Below, piece after piece: positions 43,558 to 52,439 of a stretch of DNA of 64,000 bases. The position numbers were made by a program, and so were the translations under genes. The DNA comes from Kappaphycus alvarezii (lineage: Eukaryota > Rhodophyta > Florideophyceae > Gigartinales > Solieriaceae). Position 1 is the first letter of the stretch; every line of letters starts with the position of its first letter. A model generated the notes under the pieces. It worked only from the letters and a program-made list of their open reading frames with translations. It ran no database searches and was not told the DNA's origin. The stretch is from positions 310,001 through 374,000 of the forward strand of contig NADL03000616.1 in NCBI GenBank assembly GCA_002205965.3, given 5' to 3'.

Positions 43558-44642
43558 TTACTCACCCCTTCCCAGCCCCTCCCTAGCCCTCTTCCTCAAA
43601 TGCTTCAACCGAATCTCAATCATTCCCTGAGCCATACTCTTTTTCCCACAGTACCCCAACTCCAATCTCGCCTTTCCATCCACAACTGTCACCTCCTGTC
43701 CAATCAGTCCAACCCCCGCCCTTGTCAACCGCGGCATCCGCCCCGTCCGTCTCGCCACAATCTCCGCCAACCCTGCAACCCTCAGCGCCACCCATAACGG
43801 CACCGAACCCCCCACACCCTCCTCCACCACCCTTCTCACCCCCGCCGCCGTCAAAAGCCCCTCCACAAACTCCCCAAACTCCACCGCCCCTCCATCCGTC
43901 ACAAAGTACACTTCCCCCCCTGACCCCTCCTTAACCCACACAACATCCCCTCACACGCATTCTCCACATGACACGTGCTTGTCAAATATTCCCCCCCATT
44001 CACCAACCGCAACGTCCCCGCATTTGCATCGCGTACCAAGTTGGGTAAAAAGTGCTCGTCATCCCCGCCCCATAGCAACCGTGGACGGATCACCACCGTT
44101 TCCAACGTCGCACTGTTTGCAGAGATCACTCTCGCCTCCACGAGTTGCAGCATTTGAGCGGCGGTGCCGACCGGGGAAATAGGGTATGGTGTCCTCTCAT
44201 CGACACCACACAGGGCGTGTCCCGCGTACAAGACGGCCTCGGAGCTTTGCAACACCAAACGTTGAATGCCGACCAGACGGCACACACGGATCAAATTGGC
44301 CGTGATGAGCACGTTGGAGTGCACTATTTTCTGGTCCGCGGTTACGTCGCAGTGGGCGAAATGAAGCGCCGCATGGATGGCGTAAATGCAACCGGCGGCG
44401 GCGTGTTTGAGGGCGGGTAACGATTGCGGATGACCGTGGAAGATGTGGTGACATCCGAGGGCGCGTAGACGCGCACGTTGTGCGGGAGTGGGGGCTAGGG
44501 AATGAAGGGTGTAGCCGGCGGAGATAAGGCGGGGGATTAGGTGACGGCCGAGGTAGGTGAGACCGCCGAGGAGGAGTAGAGGTGGGGCGGAGGGGGGGGA
44601 GGGATCTTGGTGTGGGTGGGTGGAGGGTTGCAGTGGGGGCAT
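43558..44642 (-). CDS. extended short-chain dehydrogenase-like protein (3-beta-HSD/epimerase fold), frameshifted
   Basis: Starts at the ATG at 44642. An N-terminal Rossmann strand and glycine turn appear as LLLLGGLTYLGRHLIPRLIS (residues 22-41); the usual GGxGxxG has Thr in place of the middle Gly. IYAIHAALHFAHCD, VLITANLIRVCRLVGIQRLV then LQSSEAVLYAG are the H-AA, T-N-----C---GV---V and S-S-- segments. VVIRPRLLWG and STCHVENACEGML are the RP--iyG and vHV-N---A segments. At the catalytic YxxxK place it reads SPVGTAAQMLQL: neither Tyr nor Lys is present. Near 43941-43945 the frame must move by one base, after which GGEVYFVTDGGAVEFGEFVE then GLLTAAGV continues the fold to a TAA at 43558, about 360 residues in all. 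A one-base deletion or sequence error explains the break. The oxidoreductase activity is doubtful; substrate unknown. Confidence 0.75.
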
Positions 44643-44907
44643 CGATGGCCATGTTGAGATGGGCGCAATGCAGATGGGGTGGAGATGCGGTTGTGAAAAC
44701 GGGGGACGGGGCCAGGTTGGGCTTTAAGACTGGGTGGGGGTGGAGGGATTGAGGGCCGGAGGTGAGTTGGGTAAATGTAGTGCATTTTGTAGGGAGAAGG
44801 GACGACTCGAACAGAATGCAACATCGCTACGCTATTCTAGTGAGGCTGTCGGGGGTTTGAATGTTGCATTATAAGAGTCTATAGCTGAGAAAGGGAGAAG
44901 AACGGGG

Positions 44908-45977
44908 CTAGAAATCTTGAGCAAGCTGAGGTGCCCAGATAGTCGGCGGAATGCAGCCAAGGATTGGTGCTTTGTAAGAGTTTTGATTGTCGAATGGAGA
45001 GAGCAGACGTTGGCTTGCGAGCCAAGTTTGCATTTTGCAAAAAGGATTCAAAACACTTTTATTGTCCTCTCGTTCAAGACATTTCACCGTCTGCATCCAC
45101 CAACTCTTCCCCTCTGCCAATGCGTGCGCTAACGGGCGTCTTGTATCATCGTCCACGTCATGTCTCCATAGGTGATCCATCCTCACCTGTAAGAGTCCCA
45201 GCAACCCAAAATGCCACCGGGAACATCGACCAGCATTTCTGTCCAATTCTTCCATCACAATCTCCATAACCGCACACCACATTCCCCGCATCAAGGCCCA
45301 TGTCATCGGCCCAACACACCACTACTTTTCCCGCTTGTGATGTCGCTTGGCGCCATCATCCACGCAGTCACAACCATTTTGAAACGAGCCCGTGCAGCCC
45401 CTACAAACATGCACTCACCGACGCTAGTACCGCCCGCAGTAAACAAATTCACCTACCCGCCCCACCTCCCTCCTCTCCCTCCACCGCGCAAACAATACCA
45501 TTGCTCCAAATCCCCCCAACCCTGCCCACACACCCCACCCCTCCCCCCTCCATGCCCGCTCGCCTCCTTTCATTAGTACCACCCCCTTGACCTCCAACTC
45601 CAACTTGCGTCTCACCCTCTGCCCCCCCCCCCCCCATCCTCCCCAACGCCAACTTATCCCTCGCGCCAAACAGCAACGTCTCTGCTACCCGTGCCACTCA
45701 ATGGCAGGCGCTGGCGCTGCAGACGTGTCCCCCATCCCTCCTGTTCCGCAGGACTCTGCTCTGCAACCGGAGCCTTCCAACAAATTCCACAGTCATCCGA
45801 AATCGCCCCTAGAGCCTCCAAAATCTCCCCCAAAAATCGCCACTGCACCCCCAAACGCACCGAATTCTCCCGAAAATCCGCCACAGCCCACTGTCTCGCA
45901 CTTTTCACAACCACCCACTGCTGCCTCCACTCCATACCCACCAGAGTCTCGCACTGCAGACGTTCATGCACCTGCAC
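44908..45977 (-). other. coding-like region in several frames, unrecognised (weakly PEX11-like)
   Basis: Three minus frames in succession read like protein: VKSARQWAVADFRENSVRLG with WRFLGEILEALGAISDDCGI (45977 downwards); WAGLGGFGAMVLFARWRERR (about 45450-45560); and RGMWCAVMEIVMEELDRNAG with RWHFGLLGLLQVRMDHLW (about 45170-45290). A hydrophobic middle and an N-C-------L----FGLLGLL C-terminus faintly recall the peroxisome-division protein PEX11. I do not consider that established. If one gene, it needs at least two introns or frameshifts. It could also be antisense low-complexity sequence. Confidence 0.25.
45622..45635. repeat. C homopolymer (14 bases)
   Basis: A run of 14 C on plus; a likely site of length error in assembly. 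Confidence 0.9.
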
Positions 45978-46817
45978 CTGCCGCCTCGCTCAACCCCTCC
46001 CCCTCCCCTCCCCCGCCGCATCCTCTTCTTCTTCCTCGGCCTCGTCCTCATCCTCTGCACCGTCCTCTCACGCACATCACACCCCACCACGTCTTTCAAC
46101 ATCTTCCCGTTCGCATTCCCCATCCTCCTCTCCTTCTTCCATTCCTGCCTCTACGTCTCCCCGCATCCTCGTCCCAAGAAACGTCCAAGTGCCAACGGTA
46201 TTGTCCGTCGCTCAACCGATAACTTTCTCTCCATAAGGAAGCTTCGATCTCGTATCGCCGCACAGCTTACTGGTCTTCCCGAGGCCACTTTCGAAGACGG
46301 GTTCCTCGCTTTGGACGACATTATCCGTGTTCGACGTCGTCCCGGTCGTCCCAGTCGTAATGATTTGGTAGAGAGACGTCGCCTAGGACAGTTGAAGGCA
46401 AAATTGGAACGAGAGATGCAGCAAATGGAAACCAAGAGGGGCGGTCGGCTCACCGCCAGAAGGATACTCACGACAGAATGGAGGCCGGATGAAGGCCATG
46501 GCGTGGCCGAGCGTGGTAAGGAGGATGAGGAGATGAGGTTGGATTCAGGGGGCGAGGAAGACGAAATCACGGCTTGGGCAGCTAGTAGCGGGAGGAGGAG
46601 GGATTCGAGGAGTGGCGCAAGGAAGCAACCGAGAAGAAGTAGGAGAGAGTGCAGCGGGGAGAATGCGTCCAATTCGTCACAAGAGGGGGCGCGTGGGCCT
46701 TTGATTCAGGTGCCGGGGGCCCGCCGGGAGTTGAACGGCGAAGGGAAGCATAGAATGACCGAGTTGACGATCGACTCGGGAGAGAAGACAGCAGCGGAGA
46801 AGGGGATGATGGGGTGA
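45966..46817 (+). CDS. AT-hook nuclear protein, N-terminal part
   Basis: AT-hook proteins bind the minor groove of AT-rich DNA and usually act in chromatin or transcription. The convincing part begins about 46150: SPHPRPKKRPSANGIVRRST, KLRSRIAAQLTGLPEATFED then GFLALDDIIRVRRRPGRPSR with an AT-hook core (RPGRP), ERRRLGQLKAKLEREMQQME (helical), and an acidic EEDEITAWAASSG. The true start is uncertain: before 46200 another frame (Ser-rich, ILVPRNVQVPTVLSVAQP) looks equally good, so a frame change may lie there. The frame ends in TGA at 46815, but the next frame continues sensibly from about 46769, so this and the following entry are probably one gene. Confidence 0.6.
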   Translation: MHLHLPPRSTPPPPLPRRILFFFLGLVLILCTVLSRTSHPTTSFNIFPFAFPILLSFFHSCLYVSPHPRPKKRPSANGIVRRSTDNFLSIRKLRSRIAAQLTGLPEATFEDGFLALDDIIRVRRRPGRPSRNDLVERRRLGQLKAKLEREMQQMETKRGGRLTARRILTTEWRPDEGHGVAERGKEDEEMRLDSGGEEDEITAWAASSGRRRDSRSGARKQPRRSRRECSGENASNSSQEGARGPLIQVPGARRELNGEGKHRMTELTIDSGEKTAAEKGMMG

Positions 46818-47779
46818 TGGATGAATCAGAGGATGGGGCTTTGATCGAAGTTCCAGATACGCGGGGAATTGAGAATTCGGTGACTAAACGCCGTAGGCCC
46901 GGGAGACCGAGGAAAGGAGAGAATCGAAGTGCAGGAGGATTAGATGCAACGGGGTCGGTATACAAGAAAAGGAAAAGGACGGTGTCAACGGCAAAGATGA
47001 TGCCTGCGGGGAAGAAACGGAGGGGGAGACCGCCCGGGTCGGTTAATAAAGGTTTGAAGAAGACGAGTGCAGCAAAGGGTACGGAAGAGAGGGAGACGAT
47101 GTTGGATGGGGAGGACGGGGAAGAAGTGGTGGAGAGGAGAGTTGGGAGGAAGAGGCGGAGTGAAAAGGCGCCGTCAGGCATTGGAGCGAGGAGGATGACA
47201 CGAAGTGGCGGACAGGCGGGGGCGGATGGGGAGGATATAGAGGAGGACAGGATGCCGCGGGATTTGAATGAGTGTCATGTGGAGATTGGGAAATTGAAGC
47301 ACAAGCTGAGAGTGACGGAAGAGCTGCTGAGATCGGAGGCGACGAGGGCAGGGGAACTGGAAGAAGCGTTGGGTCTGGACATTGAGATCGACGCACCAAG
47401 CGCGACAGAGTATGAGCGCATGAAGTCGAGAGTGGCGGAGATGGAAAGGCAGGTAAAGGCAAGGAAGAGGGAAGTTGAGGAAAAGGAGGATGTGATTCGT
47501 GAGAAGAATGCAGCGATGAGAGGGTTTGCGGAACAGGTACGGGAGTTGGAGAGAAGGATCGAAACGAGTGGAGGAGACGGTGCAAGTGAGGAGCATGCAG
47601 GCGGTCGAGTGGCGGAACTGGAGGCGGTGGTTCGGGAGAAGGATGTGATGATTGGCAAGTTGAGGACGATGGCGGAGAGGTATGAGGCGGGGCTGAAAAG
47701 TATCGCCTTGGCGAATCGGGATCTGCAAAAGAAGGTTTACTCGTTGAACAAGGTTGCATTGGGCGCTGTAGATGAGTGA
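46770..47779 (+). CDS. AT-hook and coiled-coil nuclear protein, C-terminal part
   Basis: Upstream of the first ATG (46817) the same frame already reads NDRVDDRLGREDSSGEGDDG, so coding likely enters from the preceding frame. Two AT-hooks follow: KRRRPGRPRKGEN and KKRRGRPPGSVNKGLKK. After an acidic/basic spacer there is a long coiled coil: NECHVEIGKLKHKLRVTEEL, RMKSRVAEMERQVKARKREV, EQVRELERRI, AELEAVVREKDVMIGKLRTM and LANRDLQKKVYSLNK. The stop is at 47777-47779. The coiled coil suggests a homodimer that holds two sets of AT-hooks. GALIEVPDTRGIE repeats GPLIQVPGARREL of the preceding part, pointing to an internal duplication. No annotated family is recognised beyond the motifs. Confidence 0.7.
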
Positions 47780-48050
47780 GTGAGAGAGTAGCTGCGGTGT
47801 GCTTGAGACAAGTGGTAGATTCTCTCTCTTTCCAAGCGGAGGATGCAAAACAACGGCCCTTACTTCCTCCATACGGCTCTCCCCCCGCCCGATATTCCGT
47901 CCATACCCAACACCATGCACTCGACACGCGTGCAATAAACAAGCATCCATGCACCCGACACACCGACCGTAGCAACCGTACCGACCGCACCCCCATCCCC
48001 ACAACGAGTGTCCAAGTGGCCCACTCAACCAAACATGGCCATTGCTGTAA

Positions 48051-48335
48051 TTATGTATCATCAAACTCATCCCCCCCCCTCAACACCACCTCCATAGCCG
48101 AAGTACTAGAGCCCAACACGACCGCCAAACACCTCCCAACCGGCATGGCCGGCCTCACCGGCCCCGGCCGCAACACTCTAGTCCGAGCACCGGCAGTACC
48201 GGTCGGGCGTGGCGCAGAACACCCCGCCGGCGTGGAGCGCGCGGTCGAGGTAGAGTTGGGGCGTTGCGGTACGCCGCGCATGGAGTGTGGGGCACGGCGG
48301 GTGAGAAGACGCGAGGCACGGGCTAGGGTGGACAT
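48051..48335 (-). CDS. small hypothetical protein with an Arg-rich, presequence-like N-terminus
   Basis: An ATG frame of 94 codons: MSTLARASRLLTRRAPHSMR then GVPQRPNSTSTAR is rich in Arg, Ser and Ala and free of acidic residues, as in mitochondrial targeting peptides. The rest is Pro/Gly/Arg-rich and ends GGDEFDDT. No domain is recognised. It may continue in another frame (IHNYSNGHVWLSGPLGHS) if there is an intron or indel near the end. It is convergent with the AT-hook gene, about 270 bases away. Could be spurious. Confidence 0.35.
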   Translation of the reverse strand: MSTLARASRLLTRRAPHSMRGVPQRPNSTSTARSTPAGCSAPRPTGTAGARTRVLRPGPVRPAMPVGRCLAVVLGSSTSAMEVVLRGGDEFDDT

Positions 48336-48611
48336 TTTGGGGGTGATGGATTGCCGCGAGGTTGACGGTGGATCTGGAAAGGAAGTGTTACCAGGTGCGT
48401 GAGCGACGGCGCGGGAGAGGGGTTTGGCAGAGTCGGAGTGAGGCTGCCAGGCTGTACACGTGTCGTGAGTTGGGAGTAGGCGCTGTATGATATGTACTCT
48501 ACTGTAATTCTGTAATTCAAATATACATACCAGTCAGTGTACCGAGACACCATTTCAACAAGAGATATTGCGGTACAATATTGTTGTGGCTCACAGTGGC
48601 CGGTGTCCTGT

Positions 48612-48699
48612 GGCCACAAATTATGGTCCCGAGAGCCATGTACAGTACCGTACATGGCCACAAATTCGGGATACGAGAGCCATGTACAGTACTGTGCAT
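48612..48699. repeat. two tandem 44-base units with TACAGTA palindromes
   Basis: Unit 1 from 48612 and unit 2 from 48656 each begin GGCCACAAATT and contain GAGAGCCATGTACAGTAC. In unit 1 CCATGTAC-AGTACC-GTACATGG is an inverted repeat. A third, partial unit (GAGCCACAAATGGCG) follows. Confidence 0.8.
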
Positions 48700-48841
48700 G
48701 GCTCTGAGCCACAAATGGCGTGTACTGCACAACAGTACAGTAGAGGCGCCTCAAAACAGGCGAATAGGGGGTCTAAGGGCTACTTTTTATGTTTTGCTAG
48801 GAATTTAGTAGCAATTTGTGCGTTTTAGTAATTTGCGAATC

Positions 48842-48851
48842 TCTATATAAA
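48842..48851 (+). promoter_or_regulatory. TATA box, probably of the zinc-finger gene
   Basis: CTATATAAAG lies about 300 bases before the ATG at 49152. The intervening leader is free of other plausible genes. Confidence 0.5.
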
Positions 48852-48976
48852 GGCTGGTCGACCGGGGTGTGAGCCTCGACCGACAAGAAAAGGCCAGTAC
48901 CACATCCAAAACTTTCACATCCAAAAACCCCACTCCAAAACGTTGCCGTCCGACTCCTTGTTGTCCTCTAGGCAGT

Positions 48977-49107
48977 GGTGTCCCTTGTCTCCTTGGACTT
49001 ACGGTGTGCATACCGAAGTTCAAGGGGGCAATACCCATTATACTGCAGGTGTCCCTTGTCTCTTTGGACTTTCGGTGCTTAGCTCGAAGTTCAAGGGGGC
49101 AATACCC
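48977..49107 (+). repeat. tandem 60-base stem-loop units in the leader of the zinc-finger gene
   Basis: Unit 1 (48977-49036) and unit 2 (49048-49107) both begin GGTGTCCCTTGTCTC and end GTTCAAGGGGGCAATACCC, separated by 11 bases. Each can fold: TTGGACTT-CGGT pairs with ACCGAAGTTCAA in unit 1, and TTGGACTTTCGG with CGAAGTTCAA in unit 2. Confidence 0.8.
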
Positions 49108-49151
49108 TCAGTGACTGCTATACTCTAAAAACCTTCCTGGAACTTCGAGGA

Positions 49152-49805
49152 ATGGTTGGAGGGTTAAGGAAGCCACTACGCACCCCGAAGGATCATCAAA
49201 GGTATCAGGAACTCCGTCGGAGGGAAGAAAGGGAAGGCCTCGTCAACAGATCTACCGAAGGGGAGAGCTCTGCCATCACAGCTTACCCTAGGCATCCCCT
49301 TATTGACGACGAGGCCGAGGAGGGGTCCGAAGAATCCGAACAGGTCTCCATCCGGAACGGGTCTCCTTCCCAAGCCTCTAGCTACTCAAGACAACCCCCT
49401 CGCTCTGCACAGCCTTCGTCCCGTCCGTCGCACCGTACAACCGCCCTTGGGTCCTCTTCCGTGGCTACTTCCTCCCGGGCCCAGGCCCGCATTGACCTTG
49501 TCTGTACCACAGCTTTTAAAGTCGCAACAGACAGGGAGAGAAGGGAGAGGAATAAGAAAGGCAAAAAGCCTAAGTTTTACTGTCGCATCTGCGACATCGA
49601 GTTCGTCAGTTCCGGACAAAAAGCTGTGCACGAGGCCGGTGGGAGGCACCAAAGGGCAGAACAAAGGTTAAGGGAAAGCAAGGATCCTCCGCGGTGTACT
49701 GATTGCGACATTACCTTCGCCCAGGAGATCGACCTAGAGACTCATCTGCGCAGTAACAAGCACCGTAGGAGAGCTTCCTTTCTCGGCGAGAAGAGACGTA
49801 ATTAG
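49152..49805 (+). CDS. two-finger U1/matrin-type C2H2 zinc-finger protein
   Basis: An intact ATG frame of 217 residues. An N-terminal charged helix (KDHQRYQELRRREEREG) is followed by an acidic Glu/Ser tract (about 53-65), a Ser/Pro/Arg disordered region, a basic patch RERRERNKKGKK (about 128-139), then two fingers. Finger 1 has C144, C147, H160 and H166; finger 2 has C182, C185, H198 and H204. Both are C-x2-C-x12-H-x5-H, the spacing of U1-C/matrin and JAZ-like fingers that favour double-stranded RNA or RNP targets over simple DNA contacts. It ends in a basic tail. A TATA box and tandem stem-loops lie upstream; an A-rich tract follows 10 bases after the stop. A decayed paralogue is at 36.0-36.9 kb, so it belongs to a family that duplicates or moves. 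Confidence 0.75.
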   Translation: MVGGLRKPLRTPKDHQRYQELRRREEREGLVNRSTEGESSAITAYPRHPLIDDEAEEGSEESEQVSIRNGSPSQASSYSRQPPRSAQPSSRPSHRTTALGSSSVATSSRAQARIDLVCTTAFKVATDRERRERNKKGKKPKFYCRICDIEFVSSGQKAVHEAGGRHQRAEQRLRESKDPPRCTDCDITFAQEIDLETHLRSNKHRRRASFLGEKRRN

Positions 49806-49813
49806 AGTATTTT

Positions 49814-49940
49814 ATTGAACTAAAAAAAACAACAGAAAAAAAAAGAAAACAAAAAGAAAAAAAAAAAAAAAAAAGAAAACGAAAAAAAAAAAGAAAACAA
49901 ACAAAAAAAAGAAAACAAACAAACAAAATAAAATTAGAAG
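49814..49940. repeat. A-rich tract after the zinc-finger gene
   Basis: About 120 bases almost wholly A with scattered G and C (GAAAAC, AAACAAAC). It may be a simple repeat or the remains of a poly(A) tail from retroposition. Confidence 0.8.
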
Positions 49941-50352
49941 CCCTCAAATAGAGGTGCGAAAGAAAAACTGAACCCCTTCCAGTGCTTAACAGAAAAATAG
50001 CACTATTAAATATGTCCTGCACATACTGGACTGCACTTGTAGTTTATACTGTACCGGTATTGGTCAGATAAGTCTGTAGAGTACAGTACAGTACAGTACA
50101 GTACACTGCCGCTTGAAAGTATACGAGAGGGTACTGATTTGAACTAACTCAAAATATATTGGTGCAATTTAAAAATAAATTACGTAAGTGGATTCAGCAG
50201 TACAAAATACAGTAGGAAACGGGTACTGTTTTATACTCTGGTAAAAAGTGTGCTGTACAGTATACCTTAAGGAGAGAGAAATGACCCCGACTGCAAGTAT
50301 ACGACACTTTTAAACTCATAGCAATTGAAGCAATAAAACCACATGTAAGGCA

Positions 50353-50966
50353 AAACTAAAAGTGCGTATGGCCTCCCCGCTTAACAATCACCTCAACAGC
50401 ACGCCTTTGCATAGACACCACTAGGGTTTGCCGAAGTGAAAGCGGTAGTTCCTTCCAATTACTCAAAAAACAGTCCGTAAGATCAGAAATAGAAGAAAAC
50501 TGCCACTTATTGGCATAAAACTTCCTCGCTAGCACCCTACAAAGGTCTTCGATTGGGTTCAGATCAGGCGAGCGAGCTGGCAACTTGATTCAACGTATTC
50601 CTTCGGCCGAAAACCAATCCATTGATTTCTTGCTCACATAAATCTACCTGTAAATACCATCTGGATAATCCAAAGAGAAACTTTTTTCATCCGGAAAGAC
50701 AACACTGGACCACTGCTTCAAGTCCCATGTGACATGATCTTTTGGTCACTGCATTCCAACAGCTTTGTGACCATCAGTAAGAGCGGGGAGGCTTTGAACT
50801 TTTTTGAAACGAAAATTAGCATTGCCGCTTAGATAGTGGCGGGTATTGGACATCAATAGGTCCAAACTGAGCTTACCCTGATTTACCTCTCTTTTTTCAC
50901 CTCCGCTCCCCGCTGCCCACACCAGCCTTCTTTCCGCTTTTTCGGAAATTTTGCGTTTCATACCGG
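50353..50966 (-). pseudogene. Tc1/mariner transposase, DDE part with internal deletion
   Basis: From about 50960 down: MKRKISEKAERRLVWAAGSG, GKLSLDLLMSN, YLSGNANFRFKKVQSLPALT, KDHVTWDLKQWSSVVFPDEK then SFSLDYPDGIYR. The VVFPDEK segment holds the first catalytic Asp. A deletion then removes the middle with the second Asp (normally QQDNA-IH) and reading resumes with VSKKSMDWFSAEGIR, LPARSPDLNPIEDL (third acidic residue), ARKFYANKWQFSSISDLTDC and RRAVEVIVKRGGHTHF at the end. Stops and the lost middle make it inactive. Confidence 0.8.
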
Positions 50967-51963
50967 GCATTTGGGACTTTTTGTAGAGCAATTGCCACTC
51001 AGACTGTACTGCCATCGGCAGAGCTGATTTTGGTGATATTTTTTTGAACTGACTCACTGCTAACCAGCAGGCACTGTGCTTTACAGTAAGGACAATTTTC
51101 GCTTGTCGCCCGCTATTACTCTTGGTACCGTATAGTCACTCGAAAAGGTTTGAGGGCTTGCAATCTGGGCCACTTGGCCCCCAAATTTGACCTGATATTT
51201 TCGCAGGTGAAAGGCAACTATAGGGCAGAGTGTCGACTTTATTTATCTCTAACTTGGGTCTCCATCACTCGGCTGACCTTAACTTTATTCACCCAGCCGT
51301 CGTAGATAAAGCTAACTCAGCTAACTAGTATTTATACCTACCTGGCCACTAAGGCCCCAGATTAAACAGCCACCCCGGTGTTGGCTCTGAACTTCACTCC
51401 CAGCTTTCGCCTTTGCAGAAATCTGCCAACGGCAACTTTGAATATAGTCACGTTTATCCGCCAGGGTCTCCCATTTTTTATTTCCCTCCTCTCTATCTGA
51501 TATTATAATACCTCTTTTGTTGTTTGTTCTTGATATTTACACACACTTGGTGCCCCGGACCCCGGCGTCTATATAGAAATAGGAACTTCAATGTTGTCGT
51601 TGGTGACAACATCCTTATCCCCAAAGGAGATATTAAGCACTGTTGACCCAATAATACATCTTCTTTGTCCATTACTGCTCCACTGGTTTCCACAGATCTT
51701 TAATCGATCCTTATCAAGTTTCTAGCATTCCACGGACCACGGCCCGGCCTTAAACCCCGGAGGACGAGTAAACCGTCCAGCCGTCCACATAATCACCCCG
51801 CTCTTCCAGTTACACTTCTGCTCGCCACCGGCGAGCTGTGCTACTGCATCACAGAGTGCTTAAAGTGAAAGAGGTACAGCGAACACCTTGTGGGTCTTGA
51901 TGTGTGTGTGCTGGTTTTCTCATTGTCTGATGGGGTTCCGTTCCTAGACGAGAAGAACTGCGC
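50967..51963 (-). mobile_element. RE1 solo-LTR-like repeat, copy B, nested in the Tc1 transposase
   Basis: The reverse complement aligns with copies A and C (CAGAAGTGTAACTGG, GCGGGGTGATTATGTGGACG, TCTATATAGACGCCGGGGTC, GGCGAAAGCTGGGAGTGAAG, GGGGTGGCTGTTTAATCTGG, GGGCGACAAGCGAAAATTG, GTTAGCAGTG). Contains AATAAA after a TATA-like box. The host coding sequence rejoins at SATRG/MKRKIS if the insert is removed, with CGGT on both sides as a possible short target duplication. Confidence 0.75.
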
Positions 51964-52383
51964 ACCGCGCGTTGCACTAAACTCTCCATAGCATTGCAGG
52001 TTATCCAAGAACACTTTCACAGCAATCCGATTTCTTTCCAACTTCTATAAGAAAGCTGAAATAGTGATGCCTTCTTCTTTATACGCGAACAATTTTCCGC
52101 GCTCCGACTCGGAAAGGTGCGTTTCTTTTGGCATCTTTGAGTGGTAGTCGACTGTACGACCTGTAGAGAAGGATATTGGGGCCTTGTTTTCTCTTAAGTA
52201 TGCAGTTTTTTTGTCTGCAATCAAAGATATGTAGTTATTTTCGTATACATTCAGGTAGGGTTGAATTTTACTATTGTTTTTTATTGGTCTGTGTTGAAAT
52301 TGGGTTAAATTAAATTCTTGTCTGACATTTTTTGCGTACCACTGATTTGAATTATTAGATTTGTTTTTATTTCTAATGGCCAC
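51964..52383 (-). pseudogene. Tc1/mariner transposase, N-terminal helix-turn-helix
   Basis: The minus frame reads KETHLSESERGKLFAYKEEG, ITISAFL, one in-frame stop, then KLERNRIAVKVFLDNLQCYG and EFSATRG. This is the Tc1/Tc3 DNA-binding pattern (LS--ER---AY-EEG-S---IA--I-RS---V-NFL-N---YG). Coding then meets the RE1 insertion and resumes beyond it with MKRKISEKAERRLV. It would bind the inverted repeats. Confidence 0.75.
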
Positions 52384-52439
52384 ATGCGGAGATATATAAA
52401 AATTGAAGTGTGTCTTACATTTTCAAGCGACAGTGTACT

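Larger units (their letters stand above)
50104..52435 (-). mobile_element. Tc1/mariner element with TIRs, split by an RE1 insertion
   Basis: The left end CACTGCCGCTTGAAAGTATA (50104) and the reverse complement of the right end CACTGTCGCTTGAAAATGTA (52435) are terminal inverted repeats with three mismatches in 20. Each is flanked by TA (50102-50103 and 52436-52437), the Tc1 target. The left TA is the last one of a GTACA pentamer array. Without the nested RE1 copy (50967-51963) the element would be about 1.34 kb, a normal Tc1 size. Confidence 0.85.

Noticed and set aside
45587-46222. 211-codon Pro-rich plus frame before the AT-hook gene
   Set aside because: C-rich low-complexity sequence is open in several frames here; the Ser-rich neighbouring frame and the AT-hook frame are more protein-like.
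46708-46751. 44-base GT-AG segment as an intron joining the two AT-hook frames
   Set aside because: It fits the frame exactly, but it would remove half of a sequence (VPGARREL) that is repeated in the coding region downstream, so a frameshift is preferred.
48323-48754. 143-codon minus frame with repeated TVHGS words
   Set aside because: Runs through the tandem 44-base repeats, which explain the openness and the repeated words.
48977-49107. CRISPR-like direct repeats
   Set aside because: Only two units with an 11-base spacer in a eukaryotic gene leader; not a CRISPR array.
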